DNA of 64,000 nucleotides from Xanthostigma xanthostigma (GCA_963575645.1 OY754467.1:4774001-4838000), one strand, 5' to 3'. Shown: positions 1-11,772, counted from the first letter of the stretch. Made by a program: numbers and translations. Notes: generated by a model not told the origin, from the sequence alone.

Positions 1-254
1 TGGTAGAAAAAAAATAGTAATGGTGCGAATGGCGTCTGTTATGACATAAAGTCGAGAAACGGACGTTAAACACATTATTATTATTATATTCTTTTTCACG
101 ATATTTTTACTAATACTTGTTGAATTTTGTCGGAAAGCACGTTCTGCGAAAATAAGGTTTTTACGTGGTGGGAGCAACGAAACATTTATGGTGAAAGTGA
201 CGGGACAGTTATGGAAATGTCAAATTAAATCCTAATAAAAATATTGCATTGTCA

Positions 255-627
255 TAGTAGTCTAAGATCTGGTATTAGAAATATATACCCTCATCTGTTA
301 TTTAATGATGACAAAGATTATATGTTAGATAATATATATACATTGATAAATCGCACATGGGTCCTACTAAATCGCGTATCGATGCTGTTAAAGTAAATAA
401 ATTCAAATTAACTTTTTTGGGTCAATTTCCCCAATTTGTTAATCATAAAAATCGAGCCTAAGATGAGAGAAGATGACACAAATAAGATGTTAACAAAACA
501 AATAAACTCAAAGTACACAGAACACAACTATTTACAAGATATGTTTATGTGGATGATCTATATTTATGTATAGAATCAATTCATTGTGTCAATTTCCCCG
601 ATTTGTTAATCATAAAAATCGAGCTTA
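255..627 (+). repeat. Half copy of palindromic repeat P3
   Basis: This stretch matches the left arm and core of the repeat at 16831-18087: the same 'tctaagatc.ggtattag' end, the 'aaatcgcacatggg' block and the 'gatttgttaatcataaaaatcgag' block occur in the same order. The second arm is missing here, so it is a one-armed copy. It lies upstream of the first CCN exon in the window, so it is probably intronic. I see no gene in 1-890. Confidence 0.6.
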
Positions 628-890
628 AAATTCCAACTATTTACTGTTTGAATGCGAAGCCCTAGTCTACAGGAGAATAACCATTGATGGGAGCAGAGCA
701 ATCTAGTCACCAATCTTCTGGAGTTCCAAAGATCTAAACTGTTGGAGGACTAGATCCAGGACAAAAGGAGCAAACAAATTCTTTTAGGATGACGTGCATA
801 ACGGGCTATTAAGCCCTAACCCCCAATTTATTAATTCATTTATTGACCAGACGCGTTGGCTTATGTTTTATTTTTATTCTTTTATTTCAG

Positions 891-3800
891 CTCAACAGCC
901 GCCCAAATGCAATCCGATGTTTTCGCGTTGGTCGCCGTGTTCTTCGCCTTGCGGAGCCGGTCTTTCGCACCGGGAGTCGAACTTGAACGCCTTGTGCGAG
1001 AGCGCCACCGAAAGTCGTCTGTGTCAAGAAAGACGCTGTGACGACTTTCCGATGTCGTCTTTGCCGTCACATAGCAGACTTCATCACGTCCGAGTAAGTT
1101 TACATACACTGTTAAAAATTTTTGTAAATTTACTACCTCTTTACTAAGCAATTGCATAGTAAAATATAGACGCCGATGACCTCAGCTGTTGAGCATCTAT
1201 AATTTACAATCTCTCTCTCTCATAGTAAAATTACAAACTCTTGTATTGTATTGGAATTTTAACACGCATTTGTTGTAATATTACATTTTGTAATAGCTAG
1301 ATTACTAAGCAGGTTGCAATTTTACAAATGTTTTGTATTCGTCAGATACTTATTGTAATTTTATAATTCTAAGTTGTAGGATTAAATCTTTAATTTTGTA
1401 AAATTTCTATACATATTCGGAATTTAATTTTATCACAATTATCAGTAAAATTACTAACCAAAATTTGCAATTACAATTACAAGAAATGATTGGAAATTTA
1501 CAAACCATTATTTTTTTTTTAATTAGAAGATATAAGTCTCAGTTTGCAAAAAATTACAGCGCTGTTAATTTTTTGTCAATTAGAAAGTTTCTCATTTTTT
1601 TTTTATTCCAAAAATTAACGATGGAAGAAATTTTGTGTTCTGTTAATTTTTTGTCAATTAGAAGTTTCTCATTTTTTTTTACTCTTAAAATTAACAATAG
1701 GAGAAATTTTGTTATATCTTTAAAATTTTAATTTGACAATTGTCCGCGCTGTGTCATTCTCAGTGCAGGTGACGTCACGCGGCACAAATGTCATTTAATA
1801 TTTATATATTTAAAACACAAGCCCTATTTCTCTAGCCAATCCGCCAGCAATCCCCACTCAACCGATTGACACATTTTTTTTTAAACTAAAGCCTTTAGTC
1901 CACAGATCTGTTATCACTATTTTTTTTTTTTGTAAAATTTCTTTAAAAGGGCTTCTTTCAACCAATAATAGTAAAAAAGACGAGGGGATAGCGGGGTGAA
2001 GAGGAACGTAGGTAAAGAGAGAAAATCCTTCGATGTTCACGAGACATGAGTGTGAGAGAAATGCAAATATGTACGTATGTCGGAGATTTTACAAACAGTT
2101 TGACAAGTCGACTTTGAAAATTGAAGTGTATATTTAAATTAGTTAGTTTTTAGCGCAAATATTCCAAATATTAATACACAAATAAATTTTATTTTATTTT
2201 CCAAATAATTTAAGAACGTGTAAGTTTATGTTAATTTAATGCCAAAATAGAGTTTTTAAATATTACATGGACTGTACCAAGTCTAAAATTTGGTCTCAGA
2301 TCAGAAAAATATAGTGAAAATCGTAAATGTATCAAATGAGGTTAGATTTTCTAAAAATGAATTGTGACAGCTCTTGCGGGGTAACCATGACAACGATGAA
2401 CAGATCTCATACATTTTCTTTGAATTTATAACCAATTAAATATAGAGACAACTTGATGAATCAAGCTAAATCAAAAGAAAAATAACTGTAAATGGAAACT
2501 AATGCAAGAGCAATAAAATTATTGTCGTAGGTCTGTATCAAAATATCGATTTTTGAAAACAATGTGAAAATACATGCAAAAGGTTTTGCACGGATACACT
2601 AGTTAACAATTAATATAAAATCATATGCTTCAGGTTATTTTATAGGCGGTAGTGCAGAAAAAAAATATTTTAGTAGATCTTTTGCAACGATATTCCGGCC
2701 ATCCTAATTTTAGGCAATTTAGAATAAGTTTCTCAAATCTCCGATCCCATTCTTGACCCTATTAATAAATTCTAAATTATTGTTTACTCGATAAAAATAC
2801 AGAGCCGGTCCTGCATATATAAACAGTGCGTTCAATTTTAACCCTTATTATTATTTACTGAAAGCCGACGTATAAGCATATATCAACACACACAAAACTT
2901 CAAACTTTCTCATAGGTGAATTTGAAATGTATGTACGAAATTAGTTTAACCTATCTTAATAATTTATAATTAATTAAATTGAACGAGCTTTGCAAACAAA
3001 TAAATACCTCCATCATCGACGAATTGATATAAAATATGTATAGTTACTAGCTGAGAACCCGACTTTGCTCGGAATAAACGATGAGAAAATATTACAAATA
3101 TACCGTATTTCTTATGTTTACTTTGGTTTATATATAAACAGTTTTTTAGTGTTTTGGAACTGAATATTTGTTATTATCTTTTCGAATGAAAACAGTAATG
3201 AAATATGCTTTAAGCTAGGTTTTAATTAAATATTATACCAAATGCTATTTTCGCGTGATTTTTTTTAATTAAATGGTTAATGGTGTTTCAACATTCGCGT
3301 GAATTTAAATTAATGGCTTTCCGGTTCGGCTTTGTCCGGACAGATTCGGACAAAATTTAATTGGGCAACCAATCACTTTGCTCTATAGTCTAGCCAGCGT
3401 ACTAAGCTCAAAATTTGAGCCCAGTACGCTGGCAATTGTTTGACAATTTTCCCAGTAACGTTTTAGGTCCCAGATAAGATAAAATATTAATTTATTGCTG
3501 ATCCAATAATTAAAATTGGTTACAAACGTCAATTACAATGAATTGGTTATACAAATCATTTTTATACGGTGCAGTTCCGAGCAGGAATTTTTTTAGGCCG
3601 TTTTTTAGGGAATTTATATTTGTGCATTTCTTAAAATTTTGAGGAAGTTTTTACACGCTTTAATTAGTTTCACTTGTAAGTTTGTATGTATATAGGTATG
3701 TATGTTTGTAAACTAGTTTGGACTACAGCAAGTGGTTTATATAATGGTATAATATGCCAGCTCTGTAAGTACACTGGCTAGCCGTGCGGTCTAAGGCACG

Positions 3801-6800
3801 GGTCTTCGCTGACGTCAACTCTCGGAATCACGGGTCGTGGGTTCTAATCCTGTTACGCCGAAAAAAAAATGTGTTTTTTTCGGCAAATTTTTGACAATAA
3901 ATCGAACTAAAAAGAGGAAAATAAATATAGTTTAAAAAAACTAAAAAACACGCTTTATACCGAACTAAAAAGTAAAAAAAATGTTTTTTAAAATAAGCTT
4001 AAAACAAAAATGAATAAAAAATACAAGTATTATTGTGAAAAAAGCGTGGCGCGCTCGATGTACGAAAATGTGGAACAAAGCGCCCCACGCTTTTTTCACA
4101 ATAATACTTGTATTTTTTATTCATTATTGTTTTAAGCTTATTTTAAAAGAAAAATATTTTTTACTTTTTAGTTCGATATAAAGCGTGTTTTTTAGTTTTT
4201 TTTAAACTATATTTTTCGTATAGTTTATTGCCTTTATATATAGGACATTTTCCGTAAAAGGATGTTCTATGTTTTATAGATAAATTATTGTGTCTTATAA
4301 TATAGTTTTTAACTTCATTTTTGTTAGTTACCAATAAATTTGAATCGTAAAGAAACGTTATAAGTTCATACATGTAACTCCCCAGAAAGTTAAGATATTT
4401 TTATTTTTAAAAATTGCTTTACAGCTTTCTCTAGGCTTCAAGTTGAAAATTAGCCTTATTATTCTTCTCTGGGCTATAAAAACTCTAGCACTGTTTGTGC
4501 TGTTTGCCCAAAAAATAATGCCGTTTTTTACCGTGGACAATACTAAAGAATAATAAACACTCAATAGAGTTTGTTGATCTACATTTCGTTTTAGATTTCT
4601 GATTTGGAAATGTAGAGAATTGTTTCTTGCATACAGTATCTACGTGTTCATCCCATCATCATATATATTAATACGCTAAGGTTAAGATGTTTGCCTCCCT
4701 TTTTAGAAAAAACCACACAATTTCTCCACATAAATTATATATCATTTTACAGATAATTGCTTGCTCTACTGACATCGACAACTAAAAAATTTATTATTGC
4801 TTTTGTTTTTGTAAATTAATTAAAATACAGCAGCGCTGAACAACGTCTGCCATCTGACGGCTTTAATTTTGAAACAACGTCAACACTTCGATCTGTCATC
4901 TGACCTTCATATTGTAATACAACAGACACAATACTGCATACTGCCATCTGACGGCTTTAATTTTGAAACAGCGAGCAACGCTGAACAACGTCACAGCAAT
5001 GCTGCATGATGCCATCTGACGGCTTAGTTCAACGCTTTTGCTACGTGCGCCTCTATATGACAATTTTAGTAAAATATTTCTTCGATCTGTCATCTGAGCT
5101 TCATATTGTAATACAACAAAAAGAAGAACGTTATAAGCAGTGTGCAAAATTAGAAACGAATTGAATACCTGCAATCATATTTAAAAAATAATTTTGTAAA
5201 GTGATAATTATTATACTTATTTAGTGCGAATAATTCGCACAGGGCACTCTAGTTTTAAGGTATTATCCATAAGCAAACCTAATATTTTTGTTTTGTTTTG
5301 TTCCTTTATTGCTGCATTATTCACAGTAAAATACGTATCACTTGTAATCCTGGTGCTGCTTCGGAAGAAAGTCTGCCACGTAGAACATACTTGAGTTTTG
5401 CGCTCTGCCAGTGGCTGTAAACCTTAGCCTTGATTGTGTCTCTATTACCTTGTATATTTGTTTATATTAATGCGAAGACGATAAAAGACATTATTTGTGC
5501 TTCCTTAAAAAAGGCACTCGCTATGAATTATTAATTGCTTCATTTGGTTTGCTGAAAGGTAGAGATGGGTTGTATTTGCTAGTGCTGCCGTCTTCACAGT
5601 ACGAATGATCATATTCGTACGGATATCTCGTGACGCCATATTTTGTTACCCCACAGGGGAAACATCGAAATGCGGTTTTTTTTTTTGGGAATCAGCGCTC
5701 CCAGAAACCCGAGCTCGTACCAGTCGGTTTGTATATGCTCTCTCAGCTGTTGAGCGTCTATAATTTACAATCTAGCTATTGATATTTAGTTATCAACATT
5801 GCAATCCGTAGTATCGCTTAGAGAAGATAGCAGCGTCATCCGCAACATTTTATTGTACAATCGATGATGTAGTAAAAACTGGAAAATAATTATGACTCAC
5901 CATAGGGGGCTTTGATTAAACGAAAATAAAAGGCATTTAGTAGAAAACTTTCATTTATTTGAGATTGGAAATTATATTTAGTTTTCGATCAAAATATAAC
6001 TATAAATGCAGCCCATGATTTTATTTTAGTTTAATCAAAGCCCCCTATGGTGACTCATAATTATTCTCTAGTTTTTAGTACATCATCGCTTGTACAATAA
6101 AACCGTTTAACTTAAAAAACTTTTTACCCATTTTATTTTTTTATGTTTTTAGTGTGATTTTTTAAAATCATTGCATCCGGACGAAAGTCGGACCGGTCAG
6201 TCACTTATTATATTATTGTATTGTCATCGAAACTTCATACGTATACAAAATTTCGACTCAATCGGATAACGGGAAGGAGTTGAAATGCGATTTGAATCCG
6301 GACGAAAGCCGGACCGGTCAGTCACTTATTATATTATTGTATTGTCATCGAAACTACATACGTATGCAAAATTTCAACTCGATCGGATAACGGGAAGTAG
6401 TTAAAAACGCTGTCGCAAGATTTGCAACAAAGTTAATAACATTTCAAGTAAATAAAATTGTCGACCAATTTTTCTCAGACCATACGATATATTGACAAAA
6501 ATGATAAAAATACAAATCAATATATTATTCAGACGTTAATTAAAGATTTGAAAGTTAATAACAAATATACGAGGTCAAGCTAAATAAAACCGTTTAAAAA
6601 TAAACTGAGACGTTAAGGGAAATGCAACTGATATTAAGTTTGGTGTTTGAAGTATCTAACAGGTAGCTGAATAAAAACCTAAAAATGGCGAAGCACCTGC
6701 AGGAGACACTGCGATACTGAAACGCAAGCTGAAACTTGAAAATGAAAAGGCGAGAGAGACGGAGACAGGAATCCATTTCTTGTCTCTCTTTAGGTTGGCA

Positions 6801-9800
6801 ACTATACGTGAGACTTTATAGGAACTCCACGTGCAGCAAAGGAAACATTTTACTTGTTTCGAAAATTCAGAACCGTCTCCACTGGTGCAAATTTAATAAA
6901 ATAGTTCTAACAGGTTTATGCTAACCCGCGCGCTCTAACACAAACTTTATTTTATTGAAGTTATACTTCTTATGCGACTCCTATACTTGTTTACCGCTGT
7001 AAAGCGCGCGGTATTATTGTGAAAAAAGCGTGGGGCGCTCGATGTACGAAAATGCGGAACGCTTTTTTCTCAATAATACTTGTACCTATTTTTTATTCAT
7101 TAATGTTTTAAGCTTATTTTAAAAAAAATATTTTTTACTTTTTAGTTCGATATAAAGCGTGTTTTTCAGTTTTTTTTAAACTATATTTATTTTTCACTTT
7201 TTAGTTTGATATAAAGCGTGTTTTTTAGTTTTTTTTAAACTATATTCATTTTCCACTTTTTAGTTCGATTTATTGTCAAAAATTTGCCCAAAAAAAAATA
7301 ATTTTTTTTTCGGCGTGGACAGGATTAGAACCCACGACCCGTGATCCCGAGAGTTGACGTCAGCGAAGACTCGTGCCTTAGACCGCACGGCTAACCACTG
7401 TAGTTACAGTGCTGGCATATTATACTACAGTAATAAACCACTTGCTGTAGTCCAAACGAAGGTTACAAACATACATACATACATAGTACATACATACATA
7501 AAAAACTTACAAGTGAAGTTAATATAAAGCGTGTACCTAATAAAAGCATTTTCGATCAATTTAACCGAGAACCAAATCTTATAAGGTTTGTGCGGGTTCC
7601 TTTTGTGAATGTTTAATCGTAGCTACCACACTTTTTCTGAGATCGTTTTTGACAATCTGAGTGTAAAGTCACCTTAAACTAAAAACACCAGTGGTTGACA
7701 CGTTCAAGGTTGAAGGTTGAAGAAGCCAACAGTCAGGAGATGAACATTACTGTTTAATGCAGTCTCCCAACCTCAGGTCTCTGGGGCCACCGTCCTACTT
7801 TCACTCCGCTCCGCTAGGGGGCCCGTAGATGATTTATTACTTAATTATTCAAGCGTCTGAACCACGCTGCTGCTGTATTTTTTTTTTCAACATTATATAT
7901 ACATTTAGAATTAACACACACCAACACTAATCCTACTGCACTGAAAATACAATTTATTCATTGTTGTAACCGTCTCTCAAATTCACTCAATTTAAATGTC
8001 TTTAATTTCATCCCATTCAACAATGAACATTTCTAATAAAGGCTTACTGTTACAGTTGACTCGAAATTCAACTCTTTTATTGTTGCTAACACCAGTGGCG
8101 ACGCGTGAATATTTTTAATGGGCGTCCCGCAGGGTCAACCGACCGTACCTCCTAAAAAGAGGGGGGTTAATTAAAGTATTAATCATATCCACCATTTGTA
8201 CCGTTGCCACTCTTTATATAATAGATTATATTTTAGCATCGGATACTTCTTTTTATTTAAAATTAAATTATCTCAATTAAGATTTATTATTAATTAAAAT
8301 AATACGCCAATCCAGATCACAACAGTTTATTTAAAAATATTAGTTTAAATTTTATAATTGTAATTTATAAAATGCGGTAGATTATTTAAATTCTATTAAT
8401 TTCGACTTTAAATAGTTTGTCTAAATTATCTTTTATAATAATATGAATTTTTATTCTAATTTTTAACAAGTTTATTAACAATTATTTAAATTTTTGATGT
8501 TAGTTTAAGCGTTGCCAAAGATCAAGTGAATTAATTATTATCAACTTATTTTAAGTACTGTTGACAACAAATTACAATATAGGTACACTGTAACACTAGT
8601 CACTACTGCCATAAGCCGTGTATCATGTATGTACGACATACGTACCGTGAACAGTGACAGATGCTTATTTGTACTAATGTGCTGACGGTAAATGCAGCTC
8701 AAAACCGATCTAAATAACACGCTATAAATTTGTGGATCGGAAGTTGCGCGTTGTACAGCGGAGGTATCTGAAAACGACGTTTCATGTGCTCCTTCGGAAC
8801 ACAGAACAGCACCGGACTACTGAAGTGCCGGATAAGTAAGACTCTACTATAATCCGGTTGACAGTTAATATTATCTTTAACTATAAAAAATTCTTTAATA
8901 ATTATAATATGGTATAAAGTAACTATGATAGAGTCTTGAATATTTTTTTACGACGCCTATGGAAATATGAACGTTCATATTTCCTTTGAATTCTAACAAA
9001 AGATAACGCTTTGAAAACATATACCATTTATTGATAAGAAAAATTGGAGATAATATTTTTTTTTATTTATCGGTCACATCCTGCCATCATTCCGGCTGTC
9101 ACAACAAAAATATTATTTCTCCCAAACCTTGCTCAAATAAAATTCAACTCTAATCAAGGCAAATGCAAACTTATGAAACATCAAAGAGCTAATATTTCGA
9201 TATTCTGTGCCGATGGCTTGATAAATATAAAAAAAAATGAACGAGTATTAAGGCCGCTGCACACGAGACTGAAAACACTGCTTGAACTTCTACAGGCCGG
9301 CAGACTGGGTACGAAGCTGGAAATGACGTCACTGCTGGCTCGCCTGCTAGCTCACAAGATAGATTTTTAAATTTGAACAAGGGTTATTTTTACACGCTTT
9401 ATATATGTTTCACTTGTAAGTTTGTATGTATGTTTGTTCGTAACCTCGTTTGGACTACAGCAAGTGGTTTATTAAAGTTAGTATGTTATCTACTGTAAAA
9501 GCAATCGTTGACCGAGCGGTCTAAGGCGCTAGTCTTCGCTGACGTCAACTCTCGGATTCACCGGTCGTGGGTTCTAATCCCGTCCACGCCGAAATAAAAA
9601 AAATAATTTTTTTTCGGCAAATTTTTGACAAATCGAGCTAAAAAGTGCAAAATAAATATAGTTTAAAAAAAACTAAAAAACACGCTTTATATCAAACTAA
9701 AAAGTGAAAAATAAATATATAGTTTAAAAAAAACTAAAAAACACGCTTTATATCGAACTAAAAAGTAAAAAATATTTTTTTTAAAATAAGCTTAAAAAGC

Positions 9801-11230
9801 GTGGGGCGCTCGATGTACGAAAATGTGGAACAAAGCGTCCCACGCTTTTTAAGCTTATTTAAAAAAAAATATTTTTTACTTTTTAGTTCGATATAAAGCG
9901 TGTTTTTTAGTTTTTTTAAACTATATTTACTCTTGCTAGGTTCTCTGCGTGCTCTGAGCAAGAACCAATATCTTGTCACGTGGGCTACTTGAACAAACAC
10001 CCACAAACAAACACTGTGCCGTAGTGTGTGTTCTGTTCAGAGACAATAGACGTTCACTTTTGTTACCGTTCTATTACTATTCGCGCACCGAGCCTGCCTA
10101 AAAAGCAAGCTTGAAAATACGTCTCGTGTGAAGCGAGCACATAAAACCAATCAAGAAAACTAGCAGCCAAATCTAGCAAGGAATTTAGCAGCAAATTCAG
10201 CCTCGTGTGTAGCGGCCTTTAGATACAGTAGTTGCGAATGATGTGTATCATTATTTATTAATACTTTACCTAACTTTCAGAATTGAATTCCTTTAACGAA
10301 CCATAATCTAGTTATTTAATTTACATTATCGTGTGAAGCGAACACATAAAAGCCATCACGAGTCAAATCTAGCAAGGAATCTAGTGGCAAAACCAGCCTC
10401 GTGTGCAGCGGCCTTAACATAATTAGGAAACCACAATAGTAGGCGATTAAAATAGAATGTGCATAGGTATGCTTCTTCGGATTGAGATATTCAATATTTC
10501 AAAGTGTACATGCTCTACGACCTACGTTATAAAAATGAAGAGTCGCAATAGTAGCTTGGTTGGAAAAATTTATTGTTCCAAAATTCTCCTCGTTCAGTGC
10601 CGTAACTAGCCTTTTATGCGCCCGGGACGAGCTTCAATAACTGCGCCCTTGAAAACCCAAAACTCGATCCTGGTCTGGTCGTTTCTGCGCCCCTCCAGGG
10701 TCTGCGCCCTGTGCCTGGGCACCGTCCAAGTTAAAGCACTGAACCTATTCGTTCTTGGTAGTAATGCGGATTATTTTGTATTACAGAAAGGACACGAGTG
10801 CAAGGCAACCCAGCGCGTAAGCGAACCTGTCCGATTCCGCTTCGGTCCCTGTCGTAGCCGTAAACATTTCCGACCGAAATACTGCGGCAGCTGTTCGACG
10901 ACCGGAATGTGTTGCGAGCCCCGTTTGAGCACAACTGTCAAAATTGAATTCATCTGCGACGACTTGTACCACGAACTGCCCGAAAACACGTTGGAAGTTG
11001 TTCTGGAGCATTTGGAGCCGTCGCAGGATCTTTGGGTGCCGTTGGTGAAGCTGTCAAAAGAAGGCGGCCATAGACCTCGTCGGTCGCTCTTTGTCAACAT
11101 TCAGTGGATCTTAAAATGTGAGTGCGGGCCAAAATGCAGCACCGATCGTAGTGAATCCATTACCTCGAATCCGGTCACGGGACCTGAAGGAATGATCTTA
11201 CATAGAGTTCACAGGACAGCTGCTCCATGA
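891..11230 (+). CDS. Ccn: CCN-family matricellular protein, 3' part (TSP1 and C-terminal cystine knot exons)
   Basis: Secreted matricellular growth factor of the CCN (CYR61/CTGF/NOV) family, partial. Two exons are seen: 891-1093 and 10787-11230, both with GT/AG borders and joined in phase 0. Exon one encodes a TSP1 repeat: a W-S-P-C-S-S-P-C-G-A-G core, then the R-L-C-Q-E-R-R-C end typical of CCN proteins. Exon two encodes the C-terminal cystine knot, from K-G-H-E-C onward, with C-G-S-C, M-C-C, E-F-I-C and K-C-E-C-G-P-K-C; all ten family cysteines are present. The spacing between F-I-C and K-C-E-C is 53 residues, against about 15 in vertebrate CCN proteins, so an extra ~38 residues sit in one loop. 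The signal peptide, IGFBP and VWC exons should lie left of the window. The 9.7 kb intron is packed with mobile elements. Family assignment is strong; the orthologue symbol is by family only. Confidence 0.88.
1166..1221 (-). repeat. Copy of a dispersed ~50 bp motif ending in (GA)n
   Basis: On the minus strand this reads (GA)n, then attgtaaattatagatgctc, then a CAGCTGAGGTCAT..GCGTCTA block. Related copies lie at 5739, 37432, 41532, 42371, 49114 and 61918. It is in the CCN intron. Function unknown. Confidence 0.6.
1562..1718 (+). repeat. Two-unit tandem repeat, 78 bp period
   Basis: The block starting ctgttaattttttgtcaatt recurs 78 bp later with small changes, including the T-run and the 'gaagaaattttgt' tail. 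It lies in the CCN intron and encodes nothing convincing. Confidence 0.65.
1719..3647. other. Intronic stretch without a recognised gene
   Basis: AT-rich sequence inside the CCN intron. The only structures I see are a short perfect hairpin at 3393-3433 and, near 3050, a 'ctagctgagaacccgactttgctcgg'-like phrase that resembles the edge of an old retroposon. Confidence 0.4.
3393..3433. repeat. Short inverted repeat (hairpin)
   Basis: gccagcgtact...agtacgctggc: two arms of about 18 bp with a few central mismatches around 'aaaatttgagc'. Possibly the remains of a small palindromic element. Confidence 0.5.
3648..4205 (+). mobile_element. tRNA-Leu-like SINE with fold-back tail, copy 1
   Basis: The tRNA-like region is 3774-3860: an A-box 'tagccgtgcggtctaagg' of the class II (Leu/Ser-like) type and a B-box 'gggttctaatcc'. 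It is followed by a T-rich 'tttttcggcaaatttttgac' stretch. The 3' part (about 3890-4200) is a near-perfect inverted repeat: arms containing 'aacacgctttat' and 'aataagctta' flank a ~30 nt loop containing 'gctcgatgtacgaaaatgtgg'. The same layout recurs at 7012-7535 (minus) and 9389-9931. Non-coding; transcribed by RNA polymerase III if active. Confidence 0.65.
4206..4580 (-). mobile_element. LINE reverse transcriptase C-terminal fragment (CR1/jockey-like)
   Basis: Minus-strand open frames give a pattern typical of the region after the reverse transcriptase core in CR1/jockey-type LINEs: Y-Y-S-L-V-L-S...N-G-I-I-F-W-A-N-S, then a block resembling R-E-S-C-K-A-I-F-K, then 'I-L-T-F'. The frame changes near 4373, so the piece is broken, and it is only about 375 bp long. 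It directly abuts the SINE copy on its left. The clade is inferred from motif similarity only. Confidence 0.6.
4659..5252 (+). mobile_element. Non-autonomous Helitron, copy 1
   Basis: The element starts with TC (tcatatatattaatacgc) after an A and ends with CTAG before a T. The hairpin gtgcgaataattcgcac lies about 10 nt before the CTAG end. TC start, hairpin, CTRR end and A/T target are the Helitron signature. Related copies lie at 46386-46984, 51496-52021 and 60100-60580. The interior repeats a 'gccatctgacggc' module and the 'cttcatattgtaatacaaca' module; this copy and 46386 carry an extra duplication of these and are longer. No Rep/helicase gene is present. A 92-codon frame on the minus strand is shared by copies but has no domain I recognise. 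Confidence 0.75.
5739..5775 (-). repeat. Copy of the dispersed ~50 bp motif
   Basis: tcagctgttgagcgtctata followed by atttacaatct, matching the motif at 1166-1221. It is adjoined by a 'cccgagctcgta' stretch that is also found inverted beside the copy at 41532, so the motif may be the end of a larger element here. Confidence 0.55.
5848..6102. mobile_element. MITE with ~95 bp terminal inverted repeats
   Basis: The two ends are inverted copies: ttttattgtacaa at the left, ttgtacaataaaa at the right. The match continues inward through 'catcatcg', 'ataattatgactca' and 'ccatagggggctttgattaaac'. The spacer is about 70 bp. No clear target duplication; superfamily unassigned. Confidence 0.7.
6175..6416 (+). 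repeat. Two-unit tandem repeat, 121 bp period
   Basis: The unit begins atccggacgaaag.cggacc and contains 'cagtcacttattatattattg' and 'atcggataacgggaag'. The second copy starts at 6296. The text resembles 3' tails of RTE-type retroposons, but that is inference. Confidence 0.7.
6417..7011. other. Intronic stretch without a recognised gene
   Basis: CCN intron sequence. A block 'aataaaattgtcgaccaatttttctcagac' near 6452 recurs near 26872, so it is repeat-derived. No coding or RNA signal is seen. Confidence 0.35.
7012..7535 (-). mobile_element. tRNA-Leu-like SINE with fold-back tail, copy 2
   Basis: Same family as 3648-4205, reversed. The tRNA-like part is 7311-7398 (minus strand A-box 'tagccgtgcggtctaagg', B-box 'gggttctaatcc'). 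The distal hairpin with the 'gctcgatgtacg' loop is at 7012-7085. This copy has a tandem duplication of the 'aacacgctttatat' module. Confidence 0.65.
7536..9247. other. Intronic stretch without a recognised gene
   Basis: AT-rich CCN intron sequence. 'cagtggcgacgcgtg' near 8090 looks like a hAT-type end but has no partner. A palindrome around 'tgtatgtacgacatacgta' lies near 8625. Nothing coding is seen. Confidence 0.35.
9252..10413. mobile_element. TTAA-flanked element with GGCCGCTGCACACGAG termini, carrying a SINE
   Basis: The left end ggccgctgcacacgag follows TTAA (9248-9251). The right end ctcgtgtgcagcggcc precedes TTAA (10414-10417). The 16 bp inverted ends and TTAA flanks are piggyBac-like in target, although the ends are not the usual CCY. 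A second right-type end 'ctcgtgtgtagcggcc' at about 10202-10217 and the repeated 'atctagcaaggaat' block show an internal tandem duplication. The SINE at 9389-9931 sits inside it, so the SINE inserted later. Confidence 0.55.
9389..9931 (+). mobile_element. tRNA-Leu-like SINE with fold-back tail, copy 3
   Basis: The cleanest head of the three: 9508-9592 reads gaccgagcggtctaaggcgc (A-box), with B-box 'gggttctaatccc' and a 'ccacgcc' end. The tail is the same inverted repeat around 'gctcgatgtacgaaaatgtgg'. It lies within the TTAA-flanked element. Confidence 0.68.
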
Positions 11231-11256
11231 AAATAGTGGACTGTTTTAGTGGTTAC

Positions 11257-11262
11257 AATAAA
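11257..11262 (+). terminator. Polyadenylation signal of the CCN gene
   Basis: AATAAA lies 27 nt after the CCN stop codon, the first such hexamer downstream. Close spacing implies a very short 3' UTR. Confidence 0.5.
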
Positions 11263-11772
11263 TTTCGTAACTAACGTAACATTATCTGTCTACGCGGAAA
11301 GGAAGGGTTATGGTTTTTTTAACGGTAAGTGTTGACTTCGCACACATTTTCAATATTTGGGGCGTGGACGACGAGTAAAATTGAAATACAAAATCGGGTC
11401 TGTTTGGTAGTTGTAGGTCAAGTTATTGCTAGTTAATTTTAAAAATATTCGCTGAAGGACAAATTATGTGTTTTGATCCTTTGCTCTTGCGCAGAACCTA
11501 AACCTTATTTCAAACATGAAAAGCCTGAAACAAAAGTCAATAGCAAATATTCGCTCCCAATGTTTGTCTCTCTCTATTCCAATGACACATCAGCACCATA
11601 GACTTCCAGAACACATACCAAAGATACGTCAATCATTTTGCAGTAGGCAGGACAGCCAACTCCTAAAAATCTTTCCCCCCAACCGCAAGTTGAAATATCT
11701 CTAAAAATCCCCTAAAAAAAAATAATTGTTTTACTTTGAAAAAATTATATATCTATCGTATTACGATAGACC

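Noticed and set aside
4896-5174. 92-codon frame [10 protein letters not shown] shared by Helitron copies.
   Set aside because: Conserved only because the elements are near-identical; shorter copies disrupt it, and it has no family.
9508-9592. tRNA-Leu gene.
   Set aside because: Good A- and B-boxes but no clean cloverleaf, and the same sequence recurs in three repeats.
10771-11100. Minus-strand frames of 67-109 codons over the CCN exon.
   Set aside because: Shadows of the cystine-knot exon.
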